This document shows positions 34,682 to 42,974 of a DNA stretch of 64,000 nt, piece by piece. This stretch comes from JAGPUQ01 sp036961295. Its GTDB lineage: Bacteria > Pseudomonadota > Gammaproteobacteria > Pseudomonadales > Porticoccaceae. The notes beneath the pieces are model-generated. The model saw only the letters and a list, made by a program, of their open reading frames with translations, did not search any database and was not told where the DNA came from. The stretch is taken from NCBI GenBank assembly GCA_036961295.1, contig JBALVX010000001.1, positions 496,001-560,000 of the forward strand. Direction: 5' to 3'. Positions within the stretch are counted from its first letter, which is position 1; every line of letters begins with the position of its first letter. The position numbers and the translations under genes are program-made.

Positions 34682-35914
34682 ATGGGTATTGAAAACCTGA
34701 CAATTATTCTCGGTGTTGGCATGTTCACTGCGGTGGTGCTAGCGCTGGTGTTGTTTATTCTCGGCGCGCGTTCGCGGCTGGTGAGCTCTGGCAACGTTGG
34801 TATTGAAATCAATGGTGAAAAAACCATTGAGGTTGCGGCGGGGAGCAAGTTGTTGCAAACCCTTTCCGGCCAGGGTCTGTTTCTGCCTTCTGCCTGTGGC
34901 GGTGGTGGTACCTGTGCCCAGTGTAAATGCATAGTGAGCGAGGGCGGGGGTTCTATTTTGCCGACCGAAGTCGCGCATTTTACGCCCAGAGAAGCTAAAG
35001 CGGGCTGGCGTTTATCCTGTCAGGTGCCGGTTAAACAAGACATGAAAATTGAAGTGCCGGAAGAAGTTTTCGGAGTGAAGCAGTGGGAGTGCGTAGTTGA
35101 AGCCAACGTCAACGTTGCGACCTTTATTAAAGAGCTAACGCTGCGTTTACCCGAAGGCGAGAATGTAGATTTTCGCGCCGGTGGTTATGTGCAATTAGAA
35201 GCGCCACCCCATCATGTTAAGTTCAGCGATTTTGATATCGAAGAAGAATATCGCGGCGATTGGGAACACTTCGGTTTCTTTAAGCTGGAGTCCACCGTTA
35301 CCGAGCCAGTGATTCGTGCCTACTCGATGGCTAACTATCCGGAAGAAACCGGCATTGTTAAATTTAATATTCGTATTGCCACGCCGCCGCCGCGTACTGA
35401 AGGCCTGCCACCCGGGCAAATGTCTGCTTATACCTTTAGTTTAAAGCCCGGCGACACCATGACGGTGTACGGTCCCTTCGGTGAATTCTTTGCCAAAGAT
35501 ACCGATAAAGAAATGGTATTTATCGGTGGTGGTGCGGGTATGGCACCCATGCGTTCACACTTGTTTGATCAGATGCGCCGCCTGAAAACGGATCGCAAAA
35601 TATCGTTTTGGTACGGCGCGCGTAGTTTGCGAGAAATGTTCTACGCTGATGAATACGATCAATTAGCCGCCGAGAATGACAACTTCGATTGGCACGTGGC
35701 GTTATCCGATCCGCAACCGGAAGATAACTGGGAAGGCGACACCGGCTTTATTCACAATGTGTTGTTTGAAAATTATTTAAAAAGTCACGAAGCGCCGGAA
35801 GATTGTGAATTTTATATGTGTGGCCCGCCGATGATGAATATGGCGGTGATCAACATGTTGCACAGTCTGGGTGTGGAAGATGACAATATCTTCCTCGATG
35901 ACTTCGGTGGTTAA
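34682..35914 (+). CDS. nqrF: Na+-NQR subunit F (NADH-oxidising)
   Basis: 410-residue entry subunit. One N-terminal helix is followed by a 2Fe-2S ferredoxin domain (PSACGGGGTCAQCKC with the fourth Cys in WRLSCQV), an FAD-binding part (RAYSMANYPEE) and an NADH-binding part (VFIGGGAGMAPMRSH, FYMCGPPMMN). The C-terminus FLDDFGG is typical. A terminator follows 30 bases after the stop. Confidence 0.97.
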   Translation: MGIENLTIILGVGMFTAVVLALVLFILGARSRLVSSGNVGIEINGEKTIEVAAGSKLLQTLSGQGLFLPSACGGGGTCAQCKCIVSEGGGSILPTEVAHFTPREAKAGWRLSCQVPVKQDMKIEVPEEVFGVKQWECVVEANVNVATFIKELTLRLPEGENVDFRAGGYVQLEAPPHHVKFSDFDIEEEYRGDWEHFGFFKLESTVTEPVIRAYSMANYPEETGIVKFNIRIATPPPRTEGLPPGQMSAYTFSLKPGDTMTVYGPFGEFFAKDTDKEMVFIGGGAGMAPMRSHLFDQMRRLKTDRKISFWYGARSLREMFYADEYDQLAAENDNFDWHVALSDPQPEDNWEGDTGFIHNVLFENYLKSHEAPEDCEFYMCGPPMMNMAVINMLHSLGVEDDNIFLDDFGG

Positions 35915-37067
35915 TACCTTTGGTATTATCAGCAATCTAAAAGCGAGGCCACAATGGGCCTCGTTTTTGTTTGTGCGGGTGTTTGTCCCGGTGCTCGTGC
36001 TGGGCCTGTTAGTCGGGCTTTCTGCTTGCGACTCGGGCCCCGGTGCTGAGTCTAAAACGAAGCCCTCGGAATTTGTGATTGCGGGTTCGGGGCTAGGTAC
36101 CACCTATCATATAAAGCTGCTGCTTCCAGTAACGTCAGAACAACCTTTCCCAAAACACACACTTCAAGATCAGATCGACGCCGTGATCTCCCAGCTCGAT
36201 CGCTCCATGAGTACCTACAAGCCCGATTCCGAGTTAAACCAGCTCAACCGGCACCCAGTGGGCCAGCCCTTTGCCGTGAGCCCAGAGCTGCTCGAGGTGC
36301 TGCTGCTGGCCAGGCAGATTCATACGGTGACCGATGGCGCTTTTGATCCTACTGTAGGACCTTTAGTAGACCTCTGGGGCTTTGGTCCAAATATAACTGA
36401 CGATCGGGTACCTACCGAGGCTGAAATTACCGCCTTAAGCGCGCGCGTGGGTTTCGATTCTATTGATATTGATAGGGCAGGGGCTGCTGTCAGCAAAACC
36501 GCAGACGTGGCACTGGATCTCTCCGCCATCGCCAAGGGCTATGTGGTGGACAGGCTCGCCGAGTTATTACTCGAGCTCGGCGTGGATAATTTTATGGTAG
36601 AAGTGGGCGGGGAGCTAAGGCTCTCCGGTAGCAACGCCAGTGGTAAGCCGTGGAAGATCGCGGTGGAAGTCCCGGCGCTGGCACAGGGCAATATACAGCG
36701 AGTGCTGTCACTGACCGACACCGGACTGGCCACTTCCGGCGATTATCGCAACTATTTTGAGCGCGAGGGTGTGCGCTACTCCCACACCATTGATCCTCGC
36801 AATGGCTATCCCATTACCCACAATCTTGCATCGGTAACGGTACTTGCATCCACGGCGGCGGAAGCCGATGCCTTCGCCACCGGCTTTATGGTGCTGGGCG
36901 AGGCTGAAACCTTACGCATTGCCGAGGCTCAGGGCTTGCCGGTATTTCTGTTGGTCAAAGATGCAGATGGCTTTAAAGAGTATTACACTAGCAACTTTAA
37001 GCCCTATCTCTCAGGGGATTCGAGTGGTGACAAGGGCGATGCTGCTGACAAGGGTGGCAGTGATTAG
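35898..37067 (+). CDS. apbE: FAD:protein FMN transferase (ApbE), lipoprotein
   Basis: Transfers FMN to Thr residues of NqrB and NqrC. Family motifs: GTTYHIKL near the start, MSTYKPDSELNQLNR, FDPTVGPLVDLWGFG, DLSAIAKGYVVD, MVEVGGELRLSG and the C-terminal HTIDPRNGYP with TAAEADAFATG. A lipobox-like LVGLSAC marks an envelope anchor. The start is uncertain: ATG 35898 overlaps the end of nqrF, while GTG 35973 (VRVFVPVLVLGL) lies just beyond a strong terminator hairpin; neither has a good ribosome site. The C-terminus has a short Asp/Gly/Lys-rich repeat. Confidence 0.88.
   Translation: MTSVVNTFGIISNLKARPQWASFLFVRVFVPVLVLGLLVGLSACDSGPGAESKTKPSEFVIAGSGLGTTYHIKLLLPVTSEQPFPKHTLQDQIDAVISQLDRSMSTYKPDSELNQLNRHPVGQPFAVSPELLEVLLLARQIHTVTDGAFDPTVGPLVDLWGFGPNITDDRVPTEAEITALSARVGFDSIDIDRAGAAVSKTADVALDLSAIAKGYVVDRLAELLLELGVDNFMVEVGGELRLSGSNASGKPWKIAVEVPALAQGNIQRVLSLTDTGLATSGDYRNYFEREGVRYSHTIDPRNGYPITHNLASVTVLASTAAEADAFATGFMVLGEAETLRIAEAQGLPVFLLVKDADGFKEYYTSNFKPYLSGDSSGDKGDAADKGGSD
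35944..35972 (+). terminator. Rho-independent terminator after nqrF, inside the possible apbE start region
   Basis: Stem CGAGGCC / GGCCTCG (35944-35950 and 35957-35963) followed by TTTTTGTTT. If apbE starts at 35898, this hairpin lies within its coding sequence. Confidence 0.8.
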
Positions 37068-37134
37068 CAAAAGTTGTGATTCATAAGATAATGATTAACA
37101 AGGTAATGATTAACAAGGTAACTGAAGGTTTCCA

Positions 37135-37386
37135 ATGATTGAATTTTTACTCGCACTGGCTGTTGTGGCGCTGTTAATTACTGGCATGGCGGTGGGTGTG
37201 CTGTTGGGCCGAAAGCCCCTGGCGGGTTCCTGCGGCGGTATGACCGCGCTGGGTATGGAAGTCGCCTGCGATATTTGCGCAGGGGACGTGGCTGTTTGTG
37301 AAGAGATTCAAGCGGAAAACAAAAAGCATGCTGAGGGTAATTCTAAAGTGAGTGATTTAGCTTACGATGCTACCCGAGAGCATTAA
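37135..37386 (+). CDS. nqrM: Na+-NQR maturation protein NqrM
   Basis: 83-residue membrane-anchored protein of the former DUF539 family, needed to insert iron into the NqrD/NqrE site. One N-terminal helix is followed by a Cys cluster (GSCGGM, VACDICAGD, AVCEE). It follows apbE after 67 bases that contain two copies of ATGATTAACAAGGTA. Position and length fit the family. Confidence 0.93.
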   Translation: MIEFLLALAVVALLITGMAVGVLLGRKPLAGSCGGMTALGMEVACDICAGDVAVCEEIQAENKKHAEGNSKVSDLAYDATREH

Positions 37387-37409
37387 AATAAGACTCATAA
37401 AAAAATCAA

Positions 37410-37622
37410 TTATTGTTTGCTGGAAATCCGTTTTATCAGCCAAACGGTAGCGGGTATAAAGCATAGGATACCCGCCATTAGTATAATATTTTCAAAGTTG
37501 GGTATTCGATAGGCGTCGGGTACCAGGTCGATTCCCGCAAACTTTTCCATGGTGCCAATAGCTAGTAGTACGCAGCCGATAAAATCTAAAATGAATATCG
37601 AAACCGGTGGCATGTTGTTCAT
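37410..37622 (-). CDS. Small two-helix membrane protein (DUF1418, YbjC-like)
   Basis: 70 residues with two hydrophobic segments (SIFILDFIGCVLLAIGTM and NIILMAGILCFIPATVWLI). The spacing and the LILDFIG-like start resemble E. coli YbjC (DUF1418). Function unknown. It is convergent with nqrM and 10 bases downstream of the next minus-strand gene, so probably co-transcribed with it. Confidence 0.65.
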   Translation of the reverse strand: MNNMPPVSIFILDFIGCVLLAIGTMEKFAGIDLVPDAYRIPNFENIILMAGILCFIPATVWLIKRISSKQ

Positions 37623-37632
37623 TATCTAAAGC

Positions 37633-37923
37633 TTACCGCTTCAATACTGAATGCAGCACTTTGTCGTATTCAAAATACACCACGTAGTGATCGTAATCCC
37701 AGGCGGTAATCGGCGGTTGGCCGGTTGGGCCGTGCACTGCCTCGGGCTCACCGTATTGGGATTTGACCTGATTCTTGGATAAGCCACGATGTGGCGTGGC
37801 GATAGTTCTTTTGTCTGCGGCTTGTGAGCCAACGGGAACCTTCACCACTTCGGCAAATGTTGGTGCGGAAATAAACATTAATACTACCGCGGCGCTAATT
37901 AGGGTACGCATTGGTTCTTTCAT
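37633..37923 (-). CDS. Small secreted protein, SmpA/OmlA-like fold suspected
   Basis: 96 residues with a signal peptide cleaved near PTFAEV. The mature part has HRGLSKNQVKSQYGEP and QPPITAWDYDHYVVYFEYDKV. This pattern is shared by small Pseudomonas proteins and resembles the BamE/SmpA-type fold in which a short helix pair precedes a sheet. GGGAG precedes ATG 37923. Function unknown; the fold is an inference from pattern only. Confidence 0.65.
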   Translation of the reverse strand: MKEPMRTLISAAVVLMFISAPTFAEVVKVPVGSQAADKRTIATPHRGLSKNQVKSQYGEPEAVHGPTGQPPITAWDYDHYVVYFEYDKVLHSVLKR

Positions 37924-38326
37924 GGTTGCTGCTCCCGGCGAGGTTGTCCTTTTGTTCCAGGGTATTGCTCTAGTTGTTCTAAGATATTGCCCTGGGCTAA
38001 ATGGTTTTTCTTAGTAGATCGCAGCAAAGTATAACGAGGTTTTACTTCGAAAGTACACGGGTTTACCGTTATATTGTTACTAAAATCGGATGTATTTCAC
38101 AGACTTAGAGGGATTTTAAATAATTCAGCAAAGATATGCCTGGAGCCAGGGGCTGTTATCGCAGCTGAAGCCTCATATAACGCCATTATCTTGCGATTAT
38201 ATGGCTCTTGGCTTAAAGTATTCTGCTGGATAACGGTATAGTGGCTATCGGTCAGCAAGCGATAATCGCCCCCCATTCTTAGTCTTAAAAATTTAATCTT
38301 AAAATTAAGTGTTACAGGAGAAGACA
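37924..38326. other. Intergenic gap without a convincing gene
   Basis: 403 bases between the divergent secreted-protein and aldehyde-dehydrogenase genes. It contains A+T-rich stretches and AGGAG just before ATG 38327. A 92-codon minus-strand open frame here has no ribosome site or recognisable protein character. No repeat or RNA is evident. Confidence 0.5.
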
Positions 38327-39847
38327 ATGTTAGATCACGTAGCCGGTGGCATCCCCGCCGCTCTGGATGGTTCACCCTTATACCGGGAAGAGTACGGTAA
38401 TTTTATCAATGGCGAGTGGGTGGCAGGCTCTAGCGGTGAGACGATTAACCTGATGAACCCGACGAATGGCCAGGTGCTGGCGAAAATCGCATCCGGTAAT
38501 GCCCAGGATGCTAACGATGCTGTTGCCGCAGCGTCGGCTGCACTACCGGCGTGGGCAAATACCTCGGCCAGTGAGCGCCAGGCCATTCTGTTTGAAATAG
38601 GTAAGCGTCTACAAAAACGCCTGCCGGACTACGGTATGCTCGAAACTTTGAATAACGGTAAGCCAATTACCGAAGCCCTGTATTTTGATTTACCCATGGC
38701 CGTTGAACAATTTAATTTGTTTGCCGGTGCAGCTTTTACCTTACAGGGGCAGGTTCACGATCGTCCCGATGCGCTCGGTATAGTACATCGGGAGCCCATT
38801 GGCGTTGTTGCTCAGATTATCCCCTGGAACATCCCCATGCTAATGGTGGCCACTAAAATTGCACCGGCCCTGGCGGCGGGTTGCACGATTGTGCTTAAGC
38901 CTGCGGAAACAGTGTGCTTAAGTGTGATGGAGTTTTTCGAAGAGATGAAAGACCTCATTCCCGCCGGTGTGGTGAATGTACTGAATGGCTACGGCCCTAA
39001 TGTTGGCGAAGCGCTGGTTACCCATCCCGATGTGCGTAAAGTATCCTTTACTGGATCGCGCCCAACGGCTCAGCGCATCGTACAATACGCTTCTGTGAAT
39101 ATGATTCCGCAAACCATGGAGCTGGGTGGCAAGTCGGCGAATATTGTTTGCGCTGATGCAGATATCGATGCTGCGGTCGAAAGTGCGATCATGACTACCG
39201 TTTTCAACAAAGGTGAAGTGTGTTTGGCGGGTTCACGTTTGTTTTTAAACGAAGCAATTCAGGACGAATTTTTAGAGAAATTTAAAACCGGTTTGGAAAA
39301 AATCCGCATTGGTGATCCTACCGACCCCACCACGCAACTGGGGCCGCAGGCTTCCGTCATGCAGCGGGACAAAATATCCAGTTATCTTGAACTCGGCCCA
39401 CAGGAAGGCGCAACCGTGCTGACCGGTGGTGGCCGTGCCACCGGTGCTGGTCTCGATGCGGGTAACTTTATTCAGCCCACTATCTTTACCAATGTCACCA
39501 ACGATATGCGTATCGCCCAGGAAGAAATTTTTGGCCCGGTGACCTCGGCGATCACCTGGAGTGACGAGGAAGAAATGATGCGTCAGGTGAACGATTCTGT
39601 GTACGGTCTTGCGGGCGGTCTGTGGACCAAAGACCTCGCCAGTGCCCACCGCATTACCAAGCGCATGCAAACCGGTACGGTGTGGGTGAATCGTTATTAC
39701 AATCTGATTACGGGTATGCCTTTAGGTGGTTATAAGCAGAGTGGCTATGGCCGCGAGTTCTGTCACGACCTACTTGAACATTACACCATTACCAAGTCGG
39801 TGGTGATTAACTTGCAAGAAGGCAAGATGGGCATCTTCGATCAATAA
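38327..39847 (+). CDS. NAD(P)-dependent aldehyde dehydrogenase
   Basis: 506-residue ALDH-superfamily enzyme that oxidises an aldehyde to its acid in the cytosol. Motifs: IIPWNIPMLMVATKIAPALA, SFTGSRPTAQRI, the general base in MELGGKSAN, the catalytic Cys in NKGEVCLAGSR, and EEIFGPV. It is closest to the betaine- or phenylacetaldehyde-type branch; the substrate is not certain. ATG 38327 has AGGAG six bases upstream, preferred over GTG 38309. A terminator follows at 39871, so it is probably a single gene. Confidence 0.9.
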   Translation: MLDHVAGGIPAALDGSPLYREEYGNFINGEWVAGSSGETINLMNPTNGQVLAKIASGNAQDANDAVAAASAALPAWANTSASERQAILFEIGKRLQKRLPDYGMLETLNNGKPITEALYFDLPMAVEQFNLFAGAAFTLQGQVHDRPDALGIVHREPIGVVAQIIPWNIPMLMVATKIAPALAAGCTIVLKPAETVCLSVMEFFEEMKDLIPAGVVNVLNGYGPNVGEALVTHPDVRKVSFTGSRPTAQRIVQYASVNMIPQTMELGGKSANIVCADADIDAAVESAIMTTVFNKGEVCLAGSRLFLNEAIQDEFLEKFKTGLEKIRIGDPTDPTTQLGPQASVMQRDKISSYLELGPQEGATVLTGGGRATGAGLDAGNFIQPTIFTNVTNDMRIAQEEIFGPVTSAITWSDEEEMMRQVNDSVYGLAGGLWTKDLASAHRITKRMQTGTVWVNRYYNLITGMPLGGYKQSGYGREFCHDLLEHYTITKSVVINLQEGKMGIFDQ

Positions 39848-39870
39848 GTATTTGCTGAGCTAGAGAAAAC

Positions 39871-39901
39871 AAAAAAAGGAGTGCGGTGCGCTCCTTTTTT
39901 T
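39871..39901 (+). terminator. Rho-independent terminator after the aldehyde dehydrogenase
   Basis: A7 followed by GGAGTGC-GGT-GCGCTCC and T7 (stem includes one G-T pair). The A and T runs make it potentially bidirectional. Confidence 0.85.
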
Positions 39902-39951
39902 GTTTAAAATTATAGCGACAGGCAAACGTACAACAATAAGGAGAGTGTTAT

Positions 39952-40476
39952 ATGACACAGCCATTAGGAAGCGTTCGTCAATTAGCCTATGTCGTTACTG
40001 ATCTGGATGCCGCCCTCGATTATTGGGTTAATACACTTAAAGCCGGGCCATTTTTTGTAATGGAGCATTGTTCTTTGGAGAACCAGAAGTATTATGGTGA
40101 AGAGGGTCATGCTGATGTTACTTTGGCTCTGGGGAATAGTGGCAGCTTACAAATAGAACTTATTTATCAGCATAACGATGCGCCCTCAGTGTATCGAGAC
40201 TTTCTCCAGGCCGGTCGAGTTGGGGTTCATCATATTGGCTTGATGCCAGAAAATTACCCTGAAACAGTCAAGTATTATCAATCTCAGAACCACCCGATAG
40301 CGTTTGAATGTACTGTCGGTGATGCGCCACTGGTGTATTTCGATACTCTAGACAGTATGGGGCACTATGTTGAATTGTGGGATAACCATTCGGTATTTAA
40401 AGATTTGTTTTTGATGGTGGAAGAGGCAGCCCAGGACTGGGATGGTAAGGATCCGGTTCGAAGGCTTGATATTTAG
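39952..40476 (+). CDS. VOC-superfamily (glyoxalase/dioxygenase fold) protein
   Basis: 174 residues in two beta-alpha-beta-beta-beta modules. The first starts VRQLAYVVTDLDAALDYW; the second carries GVHHIGLMPENYP and the metal-ligand type end HYVELWD. Such proteins include glyoxalase, methylmalonyl-CoA epimerase and extradiol dioxygenases. This one is closest in pattern to uncharacterised epimerase-like members. AAGGAGAG lies upstream of ATG 39952. It stands with a deazaflavin-type reductase and a desaturase-like gene on the same strand. Confidence 0.78.
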   Translation: MTQPLGSVRQLAYVVTDLDAALDYWVNTLKAGPFFVMEHCSLENQKYYGEEGHADVTLALGNSGSLQIELIYQHNDAPSVYRDFLQAGRVGVHHIGLMPENYPETVKYYQSQNHPIAFECTVGDAPLVYFDTLDSMGHYVELWDNHSVFKDLFLMVEEAAQDWDGKDPVRRLDI

Positions 40477-40584
40477 CGTTCAGCGTATAAGTATATTTTT
40501 TATTTAAGATGATTTTTAAGCGGGAGAAGGGCGAGGCCAGATAAATTTACTAGACTTAAATAGAGTGACTAAGGAGAGCATCTC

Positions 40585-41100
40585 ATGAAAGACAAAAATA
40601 CGGAGTTAAATTGGGCTGGGATAGATAAGCTTGCCGCAGAAATTCGTGCTTCCGGAGGCCCCGGTAGCAATGAGTGGGATATGGACAATTCGCACACCAA
40701 AGGTTTTAACGAAGCGTTTATAAAAGCACTGCGTGAAAATAAAGGTAAGGTGCCAGGCGAACTCGAAGCCGCTACGGCACTGATTCTCACCACAACCGGT
40801 GCAAAAACTGGGAAGGAACGCGTAGTCCCCCTGGCCTGTCATTTGATCGAGGGGCGACTTCTTGTGGCTGCGTCCATGGGTGGCTCTGATCGAAACCCGC
40901 CCTGGTTCCATAATGTGGTGAGTCACCCGGAGGTTCTAGTCGAAAAGGATGGTGAAACTTTTTCCGCTATGGCGGTGGTGACCGAGGGCGAAGATCGTAA
41001 TAGTCTATTTCAACAAATCTGTGAAAATGTGCCGACCTTTGCAGATTATCAATCCCGTACCCGGCGACAAATCCCTGTCGTCGAGTTAAAACGCCGGTAA
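40585..41100 (+). CDS. Nitroreductase family, deazaflavin-dependent (DDN-like) oxidoreductase
   Basis: 171-residue protein matching the F420H2-dependent quinone/nitroreductase family: TTTGAKTGKERVVPLAC, ASMGGSDRNPPWFHNVVSHPEV and the terminal RTRRQIPVVEL. In actinobacteria these enzymes use coenzyme F420 to reduce nitro compounds or quinones; related proteins may bind F420, FMN or heme. No F420 synthesis gene is in this window, so the cofactor is open. AAGGAG precedes ATG 40585. The family is uncommon in gammaproteobacteria. Confidence 0.82.
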   Translation: MKDKNTELNWAGIDKLAAEIRASGGPGSNEWDMDNSHTKGFNEAFIKALRENKGKVPGELEAATALILTTTGAKTGKERVVPLACHLIEGRLLVAASMGGSDRNPPWFHNVVSHPEVLVEKDGETFSAMAVVTEGEDRNSLFQQICENVPTFADYQSRTRRQIPVVELKRR

Positions 41101-41129
41101 GCTTGCGAAATTAATCAGGTCTATAAGAG

Positions 41130-41978
41130 ATGGATGTAATGGAAGCCACATTCCTACAATCTTTTTTAACTACCCTGGAGCAATGGCCAGTTTGGTATCG
41201 CATTGCCTTTGTGGCGCTATGTCTCTGCGTATTCTGGATTGTGGAACGAGCCTGGCCGCTCTTTAAATTGCCTTATGCCAGTTGGTGGACGCACGCGAGA
41301 ACCAATTTGTCTTTGTTGTTTACAACCATGGTGATCGGTCTGGTTTTCGCGGGGCTTATTGTCGGCATCATCGACTGGGGTGCAAGCGCTCAGTTCGGCT
41401 TACTATATTGGTTTGAGTTACCGCTGTGGACGGAGCTGCTGATTGCTCTGCTGGTGCTGGATCTAATGGCGCAATATATTGTGCATGTACTGCTGCATAA
41501 AATACCGTGGATGTGGCGCCTGCATATCGTGCATCACTCAGACACCAGGGTGGATGCCACCACGGGAACCCGGCATCACCCCGCCGATTATTTATTCCGC
41601 GAGATTTTTGCTTTGCTCGCAATTTTCATTCTTGGGCTGCCGCTGGCTTTCTACTTGTTATATCGGTTTATAACGATTGCCTTCACCTATTTTATTCACG
41701 CGAATATTAAATTGCCGAAGGTTCTGGATAAGACGCTGAGTTGGGTATTTGTTTCGCCGGATATGCATAAATTCCACCACCACCGCGATTTACCGTGGAC
41801 GGACACCAATTACGGCGGAATATTGTCAGTTTGGGATCGGCTGTTTGGCACCTTTACTTACGAGAATACCGAAAGCCTTCGCTACGGTATTAATGTCTTG
41901 GACGATAGCACCTCAGAAAACCTGGCTTATCAGCTAGCCTTGCCGTTTAAAGCGGATAGCGCCAAGCTGCGGTCGTAG
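41130..41978 (+). CDS. Sterol desaturase / fatty acid hydroxylase family membrane protein
   Basis: 282-residue membrane di-iron protein with about four to five helices. The His boxes of the family are HVLLH, HIVHHSDTRVD and HKFHHHRDLPW, with an extra His in TGTRHHPADY. These enzymes hydroxylate or desaturate lipids or sterol-like compounds. Two ATGs (41130 and 41139) are possible, with no strong ribosome site. It lies 29 bases after the DDN-like gene and is probably co-transcribed with it. Substrate unknown. Confidence 0.85.
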   Translation: MDVMEATFLQSFLTTLEQWPVWYRIAFVALCLCVFWIVERAWPLFKLPYASWWTHARTNLSLLFTTMVIGLVFAGLIVGIIDWGASAQFGLLYWFELPLWTELLIALLVLDLMAQYIVHVLLHKIPWMWRLHIVHHSDTRVDATTGTRHHPADYLFREIFALLAIFILGLPLAFYLLYRFITIAFTYFIHANIKLPKVLDKTLSWVFVSPDMHKFHHHRDLPWTDTNYGGILSVWDRLFGTFTYENTESLRYGINVLDDSTSENLAYQLALPFKADSAKLRS

Positions 41979-41989
41979 AAAGTAGAAAG

Positions 41990-42928
41990 TTAGTTGAGTT
42001 CGGCGGTCATAATGCCGAAGCCGGCGATCCACTCGGGGATAGGGCGGTAGTACCAGGTTTTGGCGGTGTAGGGGCCGATAGCATTCAGGGCAGCGCAACC
42101 GGCTACCCATGATCGTATTTCATGGCCACCACGACCCCCGAGGCGGCTTATGTCAGCGTCGTCAAAACCGGCGAGCGTTTCGAAATCTCCTTTTTCCAGC
42201 AGTTCCAATACCTGGTGATCCCACTCCGGGTTAATGTCGAGAATATCGCTTTTACCGGCGGCTGATTTGATGCCTTCTTCCAGGGTGCGTTCCTGCCGCA
42301 GGGCGCGGGCTTCGGGGGACAGCTCTCCGCCAGCGATCAGGCGCTGCCGCACTTCCGGCGCCGCCGATTTGAGTGCCGGTACGGGCGGATCGTGAGACAA
42401 GCCACCCGAACCCATAATAAGCACATTGCAATCCAGCTCGGCGGCGAATTGGCCGATAGCTTCGCCCAATTTGATGACGCGCTGGATGGGTGGCCTGGGT
42501 GGTGCTGCACAGTTTATAAAGACTGGAATCATCGCTGGGACTTTATCCCAGCCAAACAGCATTGAAGGTAATTGGGTGAGGCCGTGATCGACTCGCATAG
42601 CGTAAGATATGGCGACATCGATGCCCTGTTGGTGCATGTAGGCAACACATTTTTCCGCCAGCGGGCCGTTAATCGGCAGTGGGCCAGCAGGCGTGCCGTA
42701 ATCGGCAACGGAGCTGGCTTCGACGCCGATGCAAAAGCTCGGCATTAGTTTATAAAAAAAACCATTAAAGTGATCGGGAGCGAGTTCAATAATTAAATCG
42801 GGTTTAAAGTCGGCCACCCACTTTTTAAGCTGTTCAAAATGACCTTTGACTTCAATTTCGATTTCCCCGCCAGGGGAGTTGAGTCCGATAAGTGGGGAGT
42901 GCGAGGAAAGTAGCGCAGCAACAGCCAT
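41990..42928 (-). CDS. MhpB-type extradiol (LigB/DODA) ring-cleavage dioxygenase
   Basis: 312 residues of the class III extradiol dioxygenase fold. The start MAVAALLSSHSPLIG, the segment LAPDHFNGFFY, RVDHGLTQLP and MGSGGLSHDPP match MhpB (2,3-dihydroxyphenylpropionate 1,2-dioxygenase), with His residues for the non-heme Fe(II). It would cleave a catechol with a side chain in meta position. It is the last gene of the minus-strand operon with hydroxylase and C-C hydrolase, the next steps of the same kind of pathway. The physiological catechol is not known. Confidence 0.86.
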   Translation of the reverse strand: MAVAALLSSHSPLIGLNSPGGEIEIEVKGHFEQLKKWVADFKPDLIIELAPDHFNGFFYKLMPSFCIGVEASSVADYGTPAGPLPINGPLAEKCVAYMHQQGIDVAISYAMRVDHGLTQLPSMLFGWDKVPAMIPVFINCAAPPRPPIQRVIKLGEAIGQFAAELDCNVLIMGSGGLSHDPPVPALKSAAPEVRQRLIAGGELSPEARALRQERTLEEGIKSAAGKSDILDINPEWDHQVLELLEKGDFETLAGFDDADISRLGGRGGHEIRSWVAGCAALNAIGPYTAKTWYYRPIPEWIAGFGIMTAELN

Positions 42929-42974
42929 ATTAAATCTCTGGACTATATTTATTAGATAGTTTGTTCATTCTGTT

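Noticed and set aside
38097..38375. 92-codon minus-strand open frame upstream of the aldehyde dehydrogenase
   Set aside because: No ribosome site or protein-like composition, and it overlaps the start of the aldehyde dehydrogenase gene.
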